Assembly: GCA_028714035.1 (NCBI GenBank) | Contig: JAQTNA010000039.1 | Location: forward strand, 1-37,366 | Reading direction: 5' to 3' | Source: Rhodocyclaceae bacterium | GTDB taxonomy: Bacteria > Pseudomonadota > Gammaproteobacteria > Burkholderiales > Rhodocyclaceae | DNA: 37,366 bases | In this document: positions 24,420-32,010 of the stretch, piece by piece | Layout: the number at the start of each line of letters is the position of its first letter | How positions within the stretch are numbered: the stretch's first letter is position 1 | Notes under the pieces: model-generated | What the model was told of the DNA's origin: nothing | The model's input: the letters and a program-made list of their open reading frames with translations, nothing else | Database searches by the model: none | Position numbers and translations under genes: made by a program

Positions 24420-25910
24420 TCATGCTTCCACCCCCGCGCCCGGTTGTTTCGCCGCAGCCGCCTTGGCTGCCTCCCGCTCCGCCTTGCGTTTCGCGGCGAT
24501 CTCGGCCTTCTCCCGGGCTTCCCGGTCCAGGCGATCCTGGCGCTGGGCCGCCATCTTCCTGGTGGCTTCCTGGCGCAATTTGCTCCGCTCCCGGGCGGAA
24601 AGCTCGCCCTTGGCGTGGTAGAAATACTGCACCAGGGGGATGCGGGAGGGGCAGACGTAGGCGCAGCAGCCGCAGGCGATGCAGTCCGTGAGGCCCAGTT
24701 TCGCCGCGTCCTCCAGCCGATCCGCCCGGATATGGGCCGCCATCTCCAGGGGCATGAGGCCCATGGGGCAGGCCCGTATGCAGGTGCCGCAGCGTATGCA
24801 GTGGCGGGATTCCACCTCCTCCACCTCGGCCGCGGTGAAGGCCAGGATGCCGGCGGTGCCCTTGACCACCGGCACCCTGGCATGGGGCAGCACGTTGCCC
24901 ATCATGGGGCCGCCCATGATGAGCCGTGCCGGCGCCGCGCTGAAACCGCCGGAGAGCTCCACGAAGTCGGAGACCAGGGTGCCGATCGGCACTTCGTAGT
25001 TGCCGGGATAGGCCATGGCGCCACCGTTCAGGGTCATGAGGCGCGACACCAGGGGCCGGCCCAGCATCACCGCCTGATGCACGGCATGGGCCGTGCCCAC
25101 GTTGTTCACCAGCACGCCCACGTCGGCAGCGCGGGAGTCCGATGGCACTTCCCGGCCGGTGAGTTCCACGATCAACTGGCGGTCGGAACCCATGGGATAG
25201 CGGGCCGGCACCGGCATGATGCGGATTTGGCCGAAGCCCCTGGCCGCATCAAACATGGCCTTGATCGCTTCCGGCTTGTTGTCCTCGATGCCCACGCGCG
25301 CCTCCCGGGCGCCGGTGGTATGGAGCATGAGACGCACGCCGGAGAGGATGTCGGCGGCCCGGTCGCGCATCAGCCTGTCATCGCAGGAGAGGTAGGGTTC
25401 GCACTCGCTGCCGTTGATGATGAGGGTATCCACCTTGGACCGGAGGCCCAGGGCCAGCTTTACCGCCGAGGGAAAGGTGGCACCGCCCAGGCCCACCACG
25501 CCGGCCTCGGCCACCTTCTTCGCCACGGCCTGGGGCGACTCGGAAAACGGGTCGGTGAGTACATCCGGCTCGGTCCAGCGATCCTCCCCATCCGGCTCCA
25601 GGGTGACGGCCAGCATGGGCAGGCCCGAAGGATGGGGCGCCGTGATTTCACCGATGGCGACCACCGTGCCGGAGGTCGGGGCGTGGATGGGCGCGGAGAT
25701 GTTGCCCTGGGCCTCCGCCAGGCATTCACCCTTCAGAACCTTCTGGCCCACCAGCACCCGGGGGCGCGCCGAGGCCCCCACGTGCTGGGACAGGGGAATG
25801 GTCAGGCGGGAAGACAAGGGCAGGCGCCGCACCGGCACGTCCGCGGCGGGCCGCTTGTGGTCCTGCGGATGGACGCCCCAGTGGCTCTTGAACAGATCCA
25901 GAAATGCCAT
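24420..25910 (-). CDS. rnfC: Rnf electron transport complex subunit RnfC
   Basis: This 496-aa peripheral subunit is the presumed entry or exit for NADH and ferredoxin electrons. It has an N-terminal RnfC barrel region (MAFLDLFKSHWGVHPQDHKR), the NADH/FMN-binding stretch VGLGGATFPSAVKLALG, and INGSECEPYLSCDDRLMRD. Two [4Fe-4S] motifs follow, CIRCGTCIRACP and CIACGCCAYVCP, then a charged Ala/Lys/Arg-rich tail (about residues 440-496). The start at 25910 follows AAGGAGAAATTTC; a much longer open frame to 26315 overlaps rnfB and is rejected. Confidence 0.95.
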   Translation of the reverse strand: MAFLDLFKSHWGVHPQDHKRPAADVPVRRLPLSSRLTIPLSQHVGASARPRVLVGQKVLKGECLAEAQGNISAPIHAPTSGTVVAIGEITAPHPSGLPMLAVTLEPDGEDRWTEPDVLTDPFSESPQAVAKKVAEAGVVGLGGATFPSAVKLALGLRSKVDTLIINGSECEPYLSCDDRLMRDRAADILSGVRLMLHTTGAREARVGIEDNKPEAIKAMFDAARGFGQIRIMPVPARYPMGSDRQLIVELTGREVPSDSRAADVGVLVNNVGTAHAVHQAVMLGRPLVSRLMTLNGGAMAYPGNYEVPIGTLVSDFVELSGGFSAAPARLIMGGPMMGNVLPHARVPVVKGTAGILAFTAAEVEEVESRHCIRCGTCIRACPMGLMPLEMAAHIRADRLEDAAKLGLTDCIACGCCAYVCPSRIPLVQYFYHAKGELSARERSKLRQEATRKMAAQRQDRLDREAREKAEIAAKRKAEREAAKAAAAKQPGAGVEA

Positions 25911-25921
25911 GAAATTTCTCC

Positions 25922-26449
25922 TTAGGCTGCCAGTGGCTTGGGCCAGACCCAGTGTTGCAAGGCCACCGGCACCGGCTTCATGGTCAGGGCTTCGGTCGGG
26001 CATTTCTCGATGCAGCTGCCGCAGCCGGTGCAGGCTTCCCTGAGGACGTTGTGGATCTGCTTGGCGGCGCCGACCACGGCGTCCGTGGGACAGACCTTGA
26101 GGCAGCGGCAGCAGCCTATGCACAGGTCTTCCGCCACCGCGGCCAGCTGCGGCCCCGTGTCCTTCACCTCCGACATATCCAGGGAAACGCCCAGCCGGGC
26201 CGCCAGAGACTGGGCCAGGGCCTTGCCTCCCGGCGGGCAGATGGTGACTGAGGCCTCCCGCTCGGCGATGGCCTTGGCCGCCACGGCACAGCCCGGATAA
26301 CCGCATTGGCCGCACTGGGAGCCGGGCATCATGGCCTCGATCTCGGCGATAAAAGGGTTGCCCTCCACCGCGAAGATGCGGTCGGCGACCCCCAGCATCA
26401 GGCCCAGGGCGACGCCGAGGACGGTCAGGCTGAAGATGGCTGCGATCAT
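25922..26449 (-). CDS. rnfB: Rnf electron transport complex subunit RnfB
   Basis: The 175-aa protein has an N-terminal membrane anchor (IAAIFSLTVLGVALGLMLGV) and an Fe-S motif, CGQCGYPGCAVAAKAI. Two ferredoxin-type [4Fe-4S] motifs follow, CIGCCRCLKVCP and CTGCGSCIEKCP. It accepts or delivers electrons to soluble ferredoxin and relays them within Rnf. The order rnfA-rnfB-rnfC is standard, with 19 bp and 11 bp gaps. It reads from the nif-type promoter upstream of rnfA. Confidence 0.96.
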   Translation of the reverse strand: MIAAIFSLTVLGVALGLMLGVADRIFAVEGNPFIAEIEAMMPGSQCGQCGYPGCAVAAKAIAEREASVTICPPGGKALAQSLAARLGVSLDMSEVKDTGPQLAAVAEDLCIGCCRCLKVCPTDAVVGAAKQIHNVLREACTGCGSCIEKCPTEALTMKPVPVALQHWVWPKPLAA

Positions 26450-26468
26450 TTTCGTGTCCTTTCGCAGA

Positions 26469-27050
26469 TCATTTGAAATTCAGGCCGGCGAAGCCCATGA
26501 AGGCCAGGGCCAGCATGCTGGCGGTGATGAAACTGATGGGCGAGCCCTTGAAGGCGGCGGGAACCCGGGCCAGGGCAATGCGTTCCCGGAGCCCCGCGAA
26601 CATCAAGAGCACCAGGGTGAAGCCCACGGAGGAGCCGAAACCGTAGAGCACGGCGGTGAAGAAATGGGCCTTCTCCTGGGCGTTCAGGAGCGGCAGGCCG
26701 AGCACGGCGCAGTTGGTGGTGATGAGCGGCAGATACACCCCCAGGGCCTGGTACAACTCGGGCGCCATCTTCTTCACCACCATCTCCACGAACTGCACCA
26801 CGGCCGCGATCACCAGGATGTACACCAGGATGCGCAGGTAGGCGATGCCGAAGGGGATGAGGATCCAGTTCTCCAGGGCCCAGCAGGCGCCGCTGGCCAT
26901 GGTGATGACGAAGGTGGTGGCCAGGCCCATGCCGAAGGCGGTATCCACCTTCTTCGACACCCCCATGAAGGGACAAAGGCCCAGGAATTTCACCAGCACC
27001 ACGTTGTTTACCAACGCGGTGGATAACAGCAGGAGGAGCAGGTCGGTCAT
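26469..27050 (-). CDS. rnfA: Rnf electron transport complex subunit RnfA
   Basis: This 193-aa, six-helix membrane protein has [20 protein letters not shown] and [20 protein letters not shown]; their cysteines bind a membrane [2Fe-2S] cluster with RnfE. It is the first gene of rnfABCDGEH. The start [20 protein letters not shown] at 27050 is the usual one, though the ribosome site is weak; a frame open to 27506 runs through the promoter and is rejected. A sigma-54 promoter (27085) and a NifA site (27185) tie this Rnf to nitrogen fixation. Confidence 0.95.
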   Translation of the reverse strand: MTDLLLLLLSTALVNNVVLVKFLGLCPFMGVSKKVDTAFGMGLATTFVITMASGACWALENWILIPFGIAYLRILVYILVIAAVVQFVEMVVKKMAPELYQALGVYLPLITTNCAVLGLPLLNAQEKAHFFTAVLYGFGSSVGFTLVLLMFAGLRERIALARVPAAFKGSPISFITASMLALAFMGFAGLNFK

Positions 27051-27084
27051 GATTGTTGTCCGGAACGAACTTGACCCTACCTGT

Positions 27085-27099
27085 GCACACCCCGTGCCA
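27085..27099 (-). promoter_or_regulatory. sigma-54 promoter of rnfABCDGEH
   Basis: The minus strand reads TGGCACGGGGTGTGC. It has a perfect TGGCACG -24 box and GTGC at -12, the same variant as the nifH promoter. The predicted start is near 27074, 24 nt before the rnfA ATG. Confidence 0.88.
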
Positions 27100-27184
27100 G
27101 TTTGTGCCCAACGCGATAAACCCATGTCTGTGCAGGGATTTAGCTGCGACGCACCTTCCGGGTGCATCCGTTCGGCGCCCCGGA

Positions 27185-27200
27185 TGTCGCAAACACGACA
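27185..27200. promoter_or_regulatory. NifA upstream activator site for rnfA
   Basis: TGTCGCAAACACGACA is TGT-N10-ACA with TGTCG/CGACA dyad ends. It is centred about 94 bp upstream of the rnfA -24 element and 180 bp upstream of the nifL start. No sigma-54 promoter facing nifL was seen, so the site probably serves rnf only. Confidence 0.85.
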
Positions 27201-27240
27201 CGGGTTGCGTCGCGTTTGCCTCGTCAAAACAGGGCTTAAC

Positions 27241-27320
27241 CGTAGGTCTGGCTGTAGGTCGGGCTTCAGCCCGACAAGGGCATATCCAGGCGCCCATGTC
27301 GGGCTGAAGCCCGACCTACA
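27241..27320. repeat. Paired REP elements upstream of nifL
   Basis: TGTAGGTCGGGCTTCAGCCC and CGGGCTGAAGCCCGACCTAC form an inverted pair around a spacer close to the reverse complement of the one at 16638. It lies in the promoter region of nifL and ends 56 bp before its start. The rnfA-nifL gap (27051-27375) thus holds promoter, NifA site and this repeat, and no gene. Confidence 0.88.
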
Positions 27321-27375
27321 GAGCGGCATGCTTCCTGCTTTCACTCTTGGCAAACGAACCTCCGGAGTTGCCAAG

Positions 27376-28908
27376 ATGCCTGCCACCGACGCGCCTACCC
27401 CATCCAGGGAACAGGATGAGCCCAACGCCCTGCCGCCCGAGGTGTACCGCCAGGCCACGGACCAGGCCGACCTGGCCATCTCGATCACGGACAACCGGGC
27501 CAACATTCTCTACGCCAACGAAGCCTTCAGCCGCGTCACGGGCTATGGCACCGGCGAAATCCTGGGCAGGAACGAATCCCTCCTGTCCAACCAGACCACA
27601 CCGCGCGGCATCTACGAGGAAATGTGGGCCACCCTGAGGGCCGGCAAGGCCTGGACCGGGCGGCTCCTGAATCGGAAGAAGGATGCCTCCCTCTACCTGG
27701 CGGAACTGAACATCTCTCCCGTGCAGGACGGAGCGGGGCGCACCAGCCATTACCTGGGCATGCACCGGGACATCACGGAACTGCATCACCTGGAGTGCCA
27801 GGTGCGCAACCAGAAGCGGCTGATCGAATCCGTGGTGGATGCGGCGCCGGTGGTGTTCGCCCTCATGGACACCCAGGGCGTCGTCCGACTCGATAACCAC
27901 GAATACAAGAAACTGGTGACCGACCTGGGCGTCCCCGAGCCGGCCCACCTGATCATGGACATGGCCTGCCCCGGTTGGCGGCAAAAGATATTGGCTCAGC
28001 CCTCCGCATGCCAGTTCGTCGCCCGGGAAGCACGGGTAGACCAGCCCCGGGGCAACTCGCGCTGGTTCTCCTGCTCGTGTTCCCTGATCCGCATGCACGA
28101 CGACAGTGCCAACGGCTTCTTCTGCGGCGACAGCATGACCGGCCTCCTCCTGGCGGTGAACGACATCAGTTTCCTGCGTGCCGAACAGGAGCGGGCGCGC
28201 ATCGCGGCGCTCCAGGCCATGCTGGCGGAGGAGGAGCGCATCGCCTCCATCCGGGAGAGCCTGTCGGCGGCCCTGTTCCGGCTGGAAGAGCCCATGAACG
28301 TCATGACCTCGGCGGTGAACCTGATGCAGCGCCGGGATCCCACCAGCGCCAGGGTGCTGAACGAGGCACTGGCCGCCAGCCGGGAATACGTGGAAGGCCT
28401 GCGGCAAGTGATCCCGCCCCACGGGCCGGAGACGCACGTGGGCGTGAACCTGAACGAGGTGTTGCGGGATGTGCTGGAAATCTGCACACCGCGCCTCCTG
28501 GCCGCGGGCGTGGTGGTGGATTGGCGCCCCGCCCCGACCCTGCCCCACATTCCGGCCCGCCCCATGCAACTGCGCGTGCTGTTCAAGGCACTGCTGGAGA
28601 ATGCCATCGAGGCCATGAACGGCAAGGGCTGGACGCGCCGTGAGCTGACCCTCTCCACGACCCGCGCCGCGGATTGCATCGTCGTCCGGATGGAGGATTC
28701 CGGCCCGGGCATCCCGGACGACGTGAAACTGCACGCCTTCGAGCCTTTCTTCTCCACCAAGACCGGCAGCGGCCGCCACCTGGGCACGGGACTCGCCCGG
28801 GCCCAGCAGATCGTGAGCGACCACGGCGGCATCATTGACCTGGAGGACAGGAACGGCGGCGGCGCCTCCGTGGTGGTGGAACTCCGCATTGACGGCGATC
28901 CGCTCTAA
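27376..28908 (+). CDS. nifL: Nitrogen fixation regulatory protein NifL (PAS sensor, NifA antagonist)
   Basis: The 510-aa protein has a first PAS domain (about residues 20-140: [54 protein letters not shown]), the FAD redox sensor in this family, and a second PAS region around 155-275. A C-terminal GHKL ATP-binding domain has [27 protein letters not shown] and [17 protein letters not shown]. The segment where kinases carry the H-box ([17 protein letters not shown]) has no histidine, consistent with NifL not being a kinase. It inhibits NifA under oxygen or fixed nitrogen. The start at 27376 (CGGAG nearby) is preferred over 27328. It is 10 bp upstream of nifA. Confidence 0.94.
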   Translation: MPATDAPTPSREQDEPNALPPEVYRQATDQADLAISITDNRANILYANEAFSRVTGYGTGEILGRNESLLSNQTTPRGIYEEMWATLRAGKAWTGRLLNRKKDASLYLAELNISPVQDGAGRTSHYLGMHRDITELHHLECQVRNQKRLIESVVDAAPVVFALMDTQGVVRLDNHEYKKLVTDLGVPEPAHLIMDMACPGWRQKILAQPSACQFVAREARVDQPRGNSRWFSCSCSLIRMHDDSANGFFCGDSMTGLLLAVNDISFLRAEQERARIAALQAMLAEEERIASIRESLSAALFRLEEPMNVMTSAVNLMQRRDPTSARVLNEALAASREYVEGLRQVIPPHGPETHVGVNLNEVLRDVLEICTPRLLAAGVVVDWRPAPTLPHIPARPMQLRVLFKALLENAIEAMNGKGWTRRELTLSTTRAADCIVVRMEDSGPGIPDDVKLHAFEPFFSTKTGSGRHLGTGLARAQQIVSDHGGIIDLEDRNGGGASVVVELRIDGDPL

Positions 28909-28918
28909 GGCGCGCGCG

Positions 28919-30529
28919 ATGCAGAAAGATCTCGCCCACATGCACGGCACGAGCGACACCACGTATTGCCGCACCCACGGTCTGCACCTCCTGCAGATGG
29001 GGGCGCTCTACGCCGTGAGCCAGGTGCTTTCCCGCTCATTGGATTACCGGGAGACCCTGCGCGAGGTGCTGCGCGTCCTGGCCGAAGAGGCCGGGCTGAT
29101 CCACGGCATGGTCAGCGTGGTGGACCCGGAGAGCGGCAGCCTGGTGCTGCATTCGGTGAATGACCCGGACGCGGTGCCGGAGGTCCGCTATCAGGCCGGC
29201 GAAGGCATGATCGGCCTGCTCCTGGAAAAGCCGCGCACCGTCACCCTGAAGAGGGTGGCGGACGAGCCGCGCTTCCTCAACCGGGTCGGCATCTACGAGC
29301 AGCACCTGCCCTTCATCGCCGTGCCCATCCGCGTCGGCAACACCCTGCGCGGGGTGTTGGCGGTGCAACCGGAAGCGCCGGACGATGGCCTGCTGGAAGA
29401 CAGGGTGCCCTTCGTCGAGATGGTGGGCAATCTCATGGGCCAGAGCGTGCGCCTGTCCATGGAGGTGGCCCAGGAAAAGAGCAGCCTGGTGGAAGAGCGG
29501 GATTCTCTGCGCCGTACCGTGCGCCACCAGTTCGGCTTCGATTCCGTGGTGGGCCGTTCCGCCGCCATGCGCCGGGTGTTCGATCAGGCGCGGCTGGTGG
29601 CCAAGTGGAACACCACCGTGCTCATCCGCGGCGAGACCGGCACCGGCAAGGAGCTGATCGCCAACGCCATCCACTACAACTCGCCCCGCTCCCGGAACGC
29701 CCTGGTCAAGCTGAACTGCGCGGCCCTGCCGGAAAACCTACTGGAATCGGAACTCTTTGGCCATGAGCGCGGTGCCTTCACCGGCGCGGTGGAATCGCGC
29801 AAGGGCCGCTTCGAGCAGGCCCATGGCGGCACCTTGTTCCTGGACGAGATTGGCGAAGTGTCGCCGGCCTTCCAGGCCAAGCTCCTGCGGGTGCTTCAGG
29901 AGGGGGAATTCGAGCGCGTGGGCGGAGGGCGCACCATCAAGGTGGACGTACGCATCATCGCCGCTACCCACCGGGACCTGGAGGCCGCGGTAGACATGGG
30001 CGACTTCCGGGAAGACCTGTTCTATCGCCTGAACGTCATGCCCATCTTCCTGCCCGCCCTGAGGGAGCGCATCGAGGATGTACCGGAGATCGCCCGTCAT
30101 CTGATCGCAAAGATCGGCGGCGCGCAGGCACGAAAGCTCGTCATTTCCGATGCCGCCCTGCGCCGCCTGGCCCAGCACGACTGGCCGGGAAACGTGCGCG
30201 AACTGGAAAACTGCCTGGAGCGCGCGGCCATCCTTTCGGAAGAGGGGCGGATTGACGTGGACCTGATCCGCTTCCCGTCCATGCGCGAAAGGCCGGCACC
30301 CCGGCCTTCCCCGTCTCCCCGTACCGAAGCCGCTGTGCCGACACCCGCCGCGAGCATGGCGGGGCCTTCCACCGTGGACCTGGACGATCTGCCGGAGCGG
30401 GAGCGGGTCATCGCCGCCCTGGAACAGGCGGGCTGGGTCCAGGCCAAGGCAGCCCGCCTCCTGGGCATGACCCCGCGGCAGATCGCCTACCGCATCCAGA
30501 CCCTGGACATCGAGGTGAAGCAGTTTTAG
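28919..30529 (+). CDS. nifA: Nif-specific sigma-54 activator NifA
   Basis: This 536-aa enhancer-binding protein has three domains. The GAF domain is at about 25-185 ([20 protein letters not shown]). The AAA+ domain is at about 210-445, with Walker [15 protein letters not shown] ([20 protein letters not shown]), Walker [11 protein letters not shown] and [11 protein letters not shown]. The C-terminal Fis-type HTH ends in [20 protein letters not shown]. The linker before the HTH is Pro/Ala-rich ([17 protein letters not shown]) and has no cysteine. The Cys-X4-Cys of oxygen-sensitive NifA is therefore absent, in line with control by NifL. The start [10 protein letters not shown] is 10 bp after nifL. 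It should activate all the TGT-N10-ACA/sigma-54 units listed here. Confidence 0.97.
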   Translation: MQKDLAHMHGTSDTTYCRTHGLHLLQMGALYAVSQVLSRSLDYRETLREVLRVLAEEAGLIHGMVSVVDPESGSLVLHSVNDPDAVPEVRYQAGEGMIGLLLEKPRTVTLKRVADEPRFLNRVGIYEQHLPFIAVPIRVGNTLRGVLAVQPEAPDDGLLEDRVPFVEMVGNLMGQSVRLSMEVAQEKSSLVEERDSLRRTVRHQFGFDSVVGRSAAMRRVFDQARLVAKWNTTVLIRGETGTGKELIANAIHYNSPRSRNALVKLNCAALPENLLESELFGHERGAFTGAVESRKGRFEQAHGGTLFLDEIGEVSPAFQAKLLRVLQEGEFERVGGGRTIKVDVRIIAATHRDLEAAVDMGDFREDLFYRLNVMPIFLPALRERIEDVPEIARHLIAKIGGAQARKLVISDAALRRLAQHDWPGNVRELENCLERAAILSEEGRIDVDLIRFPSMRERPAPRPSPSPRTEAAVPTPAASMAGPSTVDLDDLPERERVIAALEQAGWVQAKAARLLGMTPRQIAYRIQTLDIEVKQF

Positions 30530-30587
30530 TGGGGAGTCGGGAGTCGGGAGTCGGGAGTGGGCAAAGCGTAGCGCGCCCACGTTTCCT

Positions 30588-30603
30588 TGTCGCGTTTACA
30601 ACA
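30588..30603. promoter_or_regulatory. NifA upstream activator site for the ferredoxin-NifZ2-nifF unit
   Basis: TGTCGCGTTTACAACA is TGT-N10-ACA, centred about 51 bp upstream of the -24 element at 30644. It differs from the iscA site at two of its sixteen positions. Confidence 0.85.
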
Positions 30604-30643
30604 CGACAGTATTTTCAACCCATTGATTTATCTAACTATCAGC

Positions 30644-30660
30644 CTGGCACTCTCCTTGCA
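30644..30660 (+). promoter_or_regulatory. sigma-54 promoter of the ferredoxin-NifZ2-nifF unit
   Basis: CTGGCACTCTCCTTGCA has a perfect TGGCAC and TTGCA with the right spacing. The predicted start is near 30670, 20 nt before the ATG at 30691. Confidence 0.93.
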
Positions 30661-30690
30661 ATGACCGAACCATCTACAAGGAGAATAGCC

Positions 30691-31020
30691 ATGCCCAAGA
30701 AACACGTACTCGTCTGCGTCCAGGGGCGGCCCCAGGGACATCCGCGCGGCTCATGCCAGGACAAGGATTGCAATGCCATCTGGCAGGCGTTTCTGGACGA
30801 ATTCCAGAGCCGCAACCTGTGGCTGTCCGGCTTCAAGCTGACCAACACCGGCTGCATAGGTCCGTGCAGCATGGGGCCCAACGTCCTGATCTACCCGGAA
30901 GGGGTCATGTACGTCGGCGTACAACCGGCGGACGTGGTCACCATCATTGACGAACACCTGATGTTCGATCAGCCGGTGGAGCGCCTCAAGGCGCCGCCCG
31001 AAGTCTGGAGCATGACATGA
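30691..31020 (+). CDS. Thioredoxin-like [2Fe-2S] ferredoxin, nif-linked
   Basis: This 109-aa protein of the thioredoxin-like (Shethna II/Aquifex Fd1-like) ferredoxin family begins MPKKHVLVCVQGRPQGHPRG. Ligand-type cysteines are C9, C22, C55 and C59, the last two in NTGCIGPCSMGPNVLIYPEG. C27 is an additional cysteine. The family carries one [2Fe-2S] cluster; Azotobacter FeSII protects nitrogenase from oxygen by conformational complexing. Whether this one does so is not known. The start follows AAGGAG in acaaggagaatagcc. It overlaps the next gene by 4 bp (ATGA), and its own strong sigma-54 promoter is at 30644. Confidence 0.88.
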   Translation: MPKKHVLVCVQGRPQGHPRGSCQDKDCNAIWQAFLDEFQSRNLWLSGFKLTNTGCIGPCSMGPNVLIYPEGVMYVGVQPADVVTIIDEHLMFDQPVERLKAPPEVWSMT

Positions 31021-31292
31021 GCCGACACTACGAAATTGGCGACCTCGTCTATTGCACGGAAGACCTGTTCAACGATGGCTTCATCCCGGATGTGCCGGAA
31101 AGCGGCTTGCTGGCCGCCACCGGCACTCGCGGCGTGGTGGTAAAGGTCGGCTTCGTCGAGGCCGACGAAGGCACGGAGATCTATCTGGTGCGCTTCGAGG
31201 GTCCGGACCAGGTTCTCGGGCCACCCGTGGGCTGCCTGGCGGAAGAACTGACCCAGGACGAGGCCGAGGCGAAGAGCCTGGCGACAGCGTAG
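31017..31292 (+). CDS. Short NifZ-family protein (second NifZ)
   Basis: The 91-aa product MSRHYEIGDLVYCTEDLFND... has the NifZ-domain features FNDGFIPDVPESGLLAATGT, RGVVVKVGFVEADEGTEIYL, and PPVGCLAEELTQ. The last corresponds to the VGCREEELI block of the long NifZ at 8951. The length is close to the short NifZ proteins of rhizobia (about 100 aa). It probably acts in nitrogenase maturation, but specialisation relative to the long NifZ is unknown. ATGA overlap with the ferredoxin gene and 10 bp to nifF show one operon. Confidence 0.8.
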   Translation: MSRHYEIGDLVYCTEDLFNDGFIPDVPESGLLAATGTRGVVVKVGFVEADEGTEIYLVRFEGPDQVLGPPVGCLAEELTQDEAEAKSLATA

Positions 31293-31302
31293 GGGAAACA
31301 CC

Positions 31303-31836
31303 ATGGCAAGGATAGGCATCTTTTTCGGCACCGAGACGGGCCGCACCCGGCTCATCGCCAAGCAGATCGCGAAGAAACTGGGAGACGAGGCGGCAGCGCC
31401 GCTGAACGTGGCGAAGGCCGCCCCGGAGGATTTATTGGCCTACGAGGTGCTGATACTGGGCACGCCCACCCTGGGCGACGGTGAACTGCCGGGGCTGGCC
31501 ACCGGACTGCCGCAGGAAAGCTGGGCGGAGTTCGTGAAGAAGATCCAGTCCCTGGACCTGGGCGGCAAGATCGTCGCCCTCTACGGCCTGGGCGAGCAGG
31601 AGAAGTACGGGGAGCATTTCGTGAGCGCCCTGAAACCCCTGCATGACGCCTTCCGGGATGCCGGCGCTACCCTCGTGGGTCATTGGCCGGTGGACGGTTA
31701 TGCGTTCAGTTCCTCCGCCGCCGTGGAGGACGGCCATTTCCTGGGCCTGGCCCTGGACCAGATCAGCCAGCCTGCGCTCACCGCCGAACGGGTGGACTCC
31801 TGGCTGGAGCAGATCAAGCCGAGCTTTCCGGCCTGA
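31303..31836 (+). CDS. nifF: Flavodoxin NifF
   Basis: This 177-aa long-chain flavodoxin has the FMN phosphate loop FFGTETGRTR at residues 8-17, LGTPTLGDGELPG, LYGLGEQEKYGEHFVSALKP, and the extra loop of long-chain flavodoxins. It delivers electrons to NifH. The N-terminus MARIGIFFGTETGRTRLIAK is standard. It ends the unit starting at 30691, ahead of the nifB control region. Confidence 0.95.
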   Translation: MARIGIFFGTETGRTRLIAKQIAKKLGDEAAAPLNVAKAAPEDLLAYEVLILGTPTLGDGELPGLATGLPQESWAEFVKKIQSLDLGGKIVALYGLGEQEKYGEHFVSALKPLHDAFRDAGATLVGHWPVDGYAFSSSAAVEDGHFLGLALDQISQPALTAERVDSWLEQIKPSFPA

Positions 31837-31859
31837 GGCCCGGGCCTCGCAACATCCCC

Positions 31860-31875
31860 TGTCGCCTTTGCGACA
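31860..31875. promoter_or_regulatory. NifA upstream activator site for nifB
   Basis: TGTCGCCTTTGCGACA is TGT-N10-ACA with TGTCGC/GCGACA ends, centred about 94 bp upstream of the nifB -24 element. Fifteen bases downstream a cgcgacagg sequence pairs with the upstream cctgtcgc, so a hairpin after nifF is also possible. Confidence 0.87.
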
Positions 31876-31959
31876 AAGAGCGCGACAGGGCATTCCAGGC
31901 TTCCCGACACGGCGCCGACGCGTCGGCCCAGGATACTGATTCATAAAGACTTTGTTCCC

Positions 31960-31974
31960 GGGCACAGGGATTGC
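31960..31974 (+). promoter_or_regulatory. sigma-54 promoter of the nifB operon
   Basis: GGGCACAGGGATTGC matches TGGCACG-N4-TTGC with changes at the first and seventh bases. The predicted start is near 31985, which leaves only about 5 nt to the upstream ATG (31990) but 26 nt to the GTG at 32011. Confidence 0.82.
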
Positions 31975-32010
31975 TAAACACCTGGCGAGATGTCTTTGAG
32001 GAGCGAAATC

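Noticed and set aside
25911-26315. Upstream in-frame extension of rnfC
   Set aside because: It overlaps rnfB in another frame and has no similarity to RnfC N-termini. The start at 25910 has a clear AAGGAG.
27201-27375. sigma-54 promoter for nifL from the shared NifA site
   Set aside because: No GG-N10-GC element with acceptable flanks was found on the plus strand between the NifA site and nifL.
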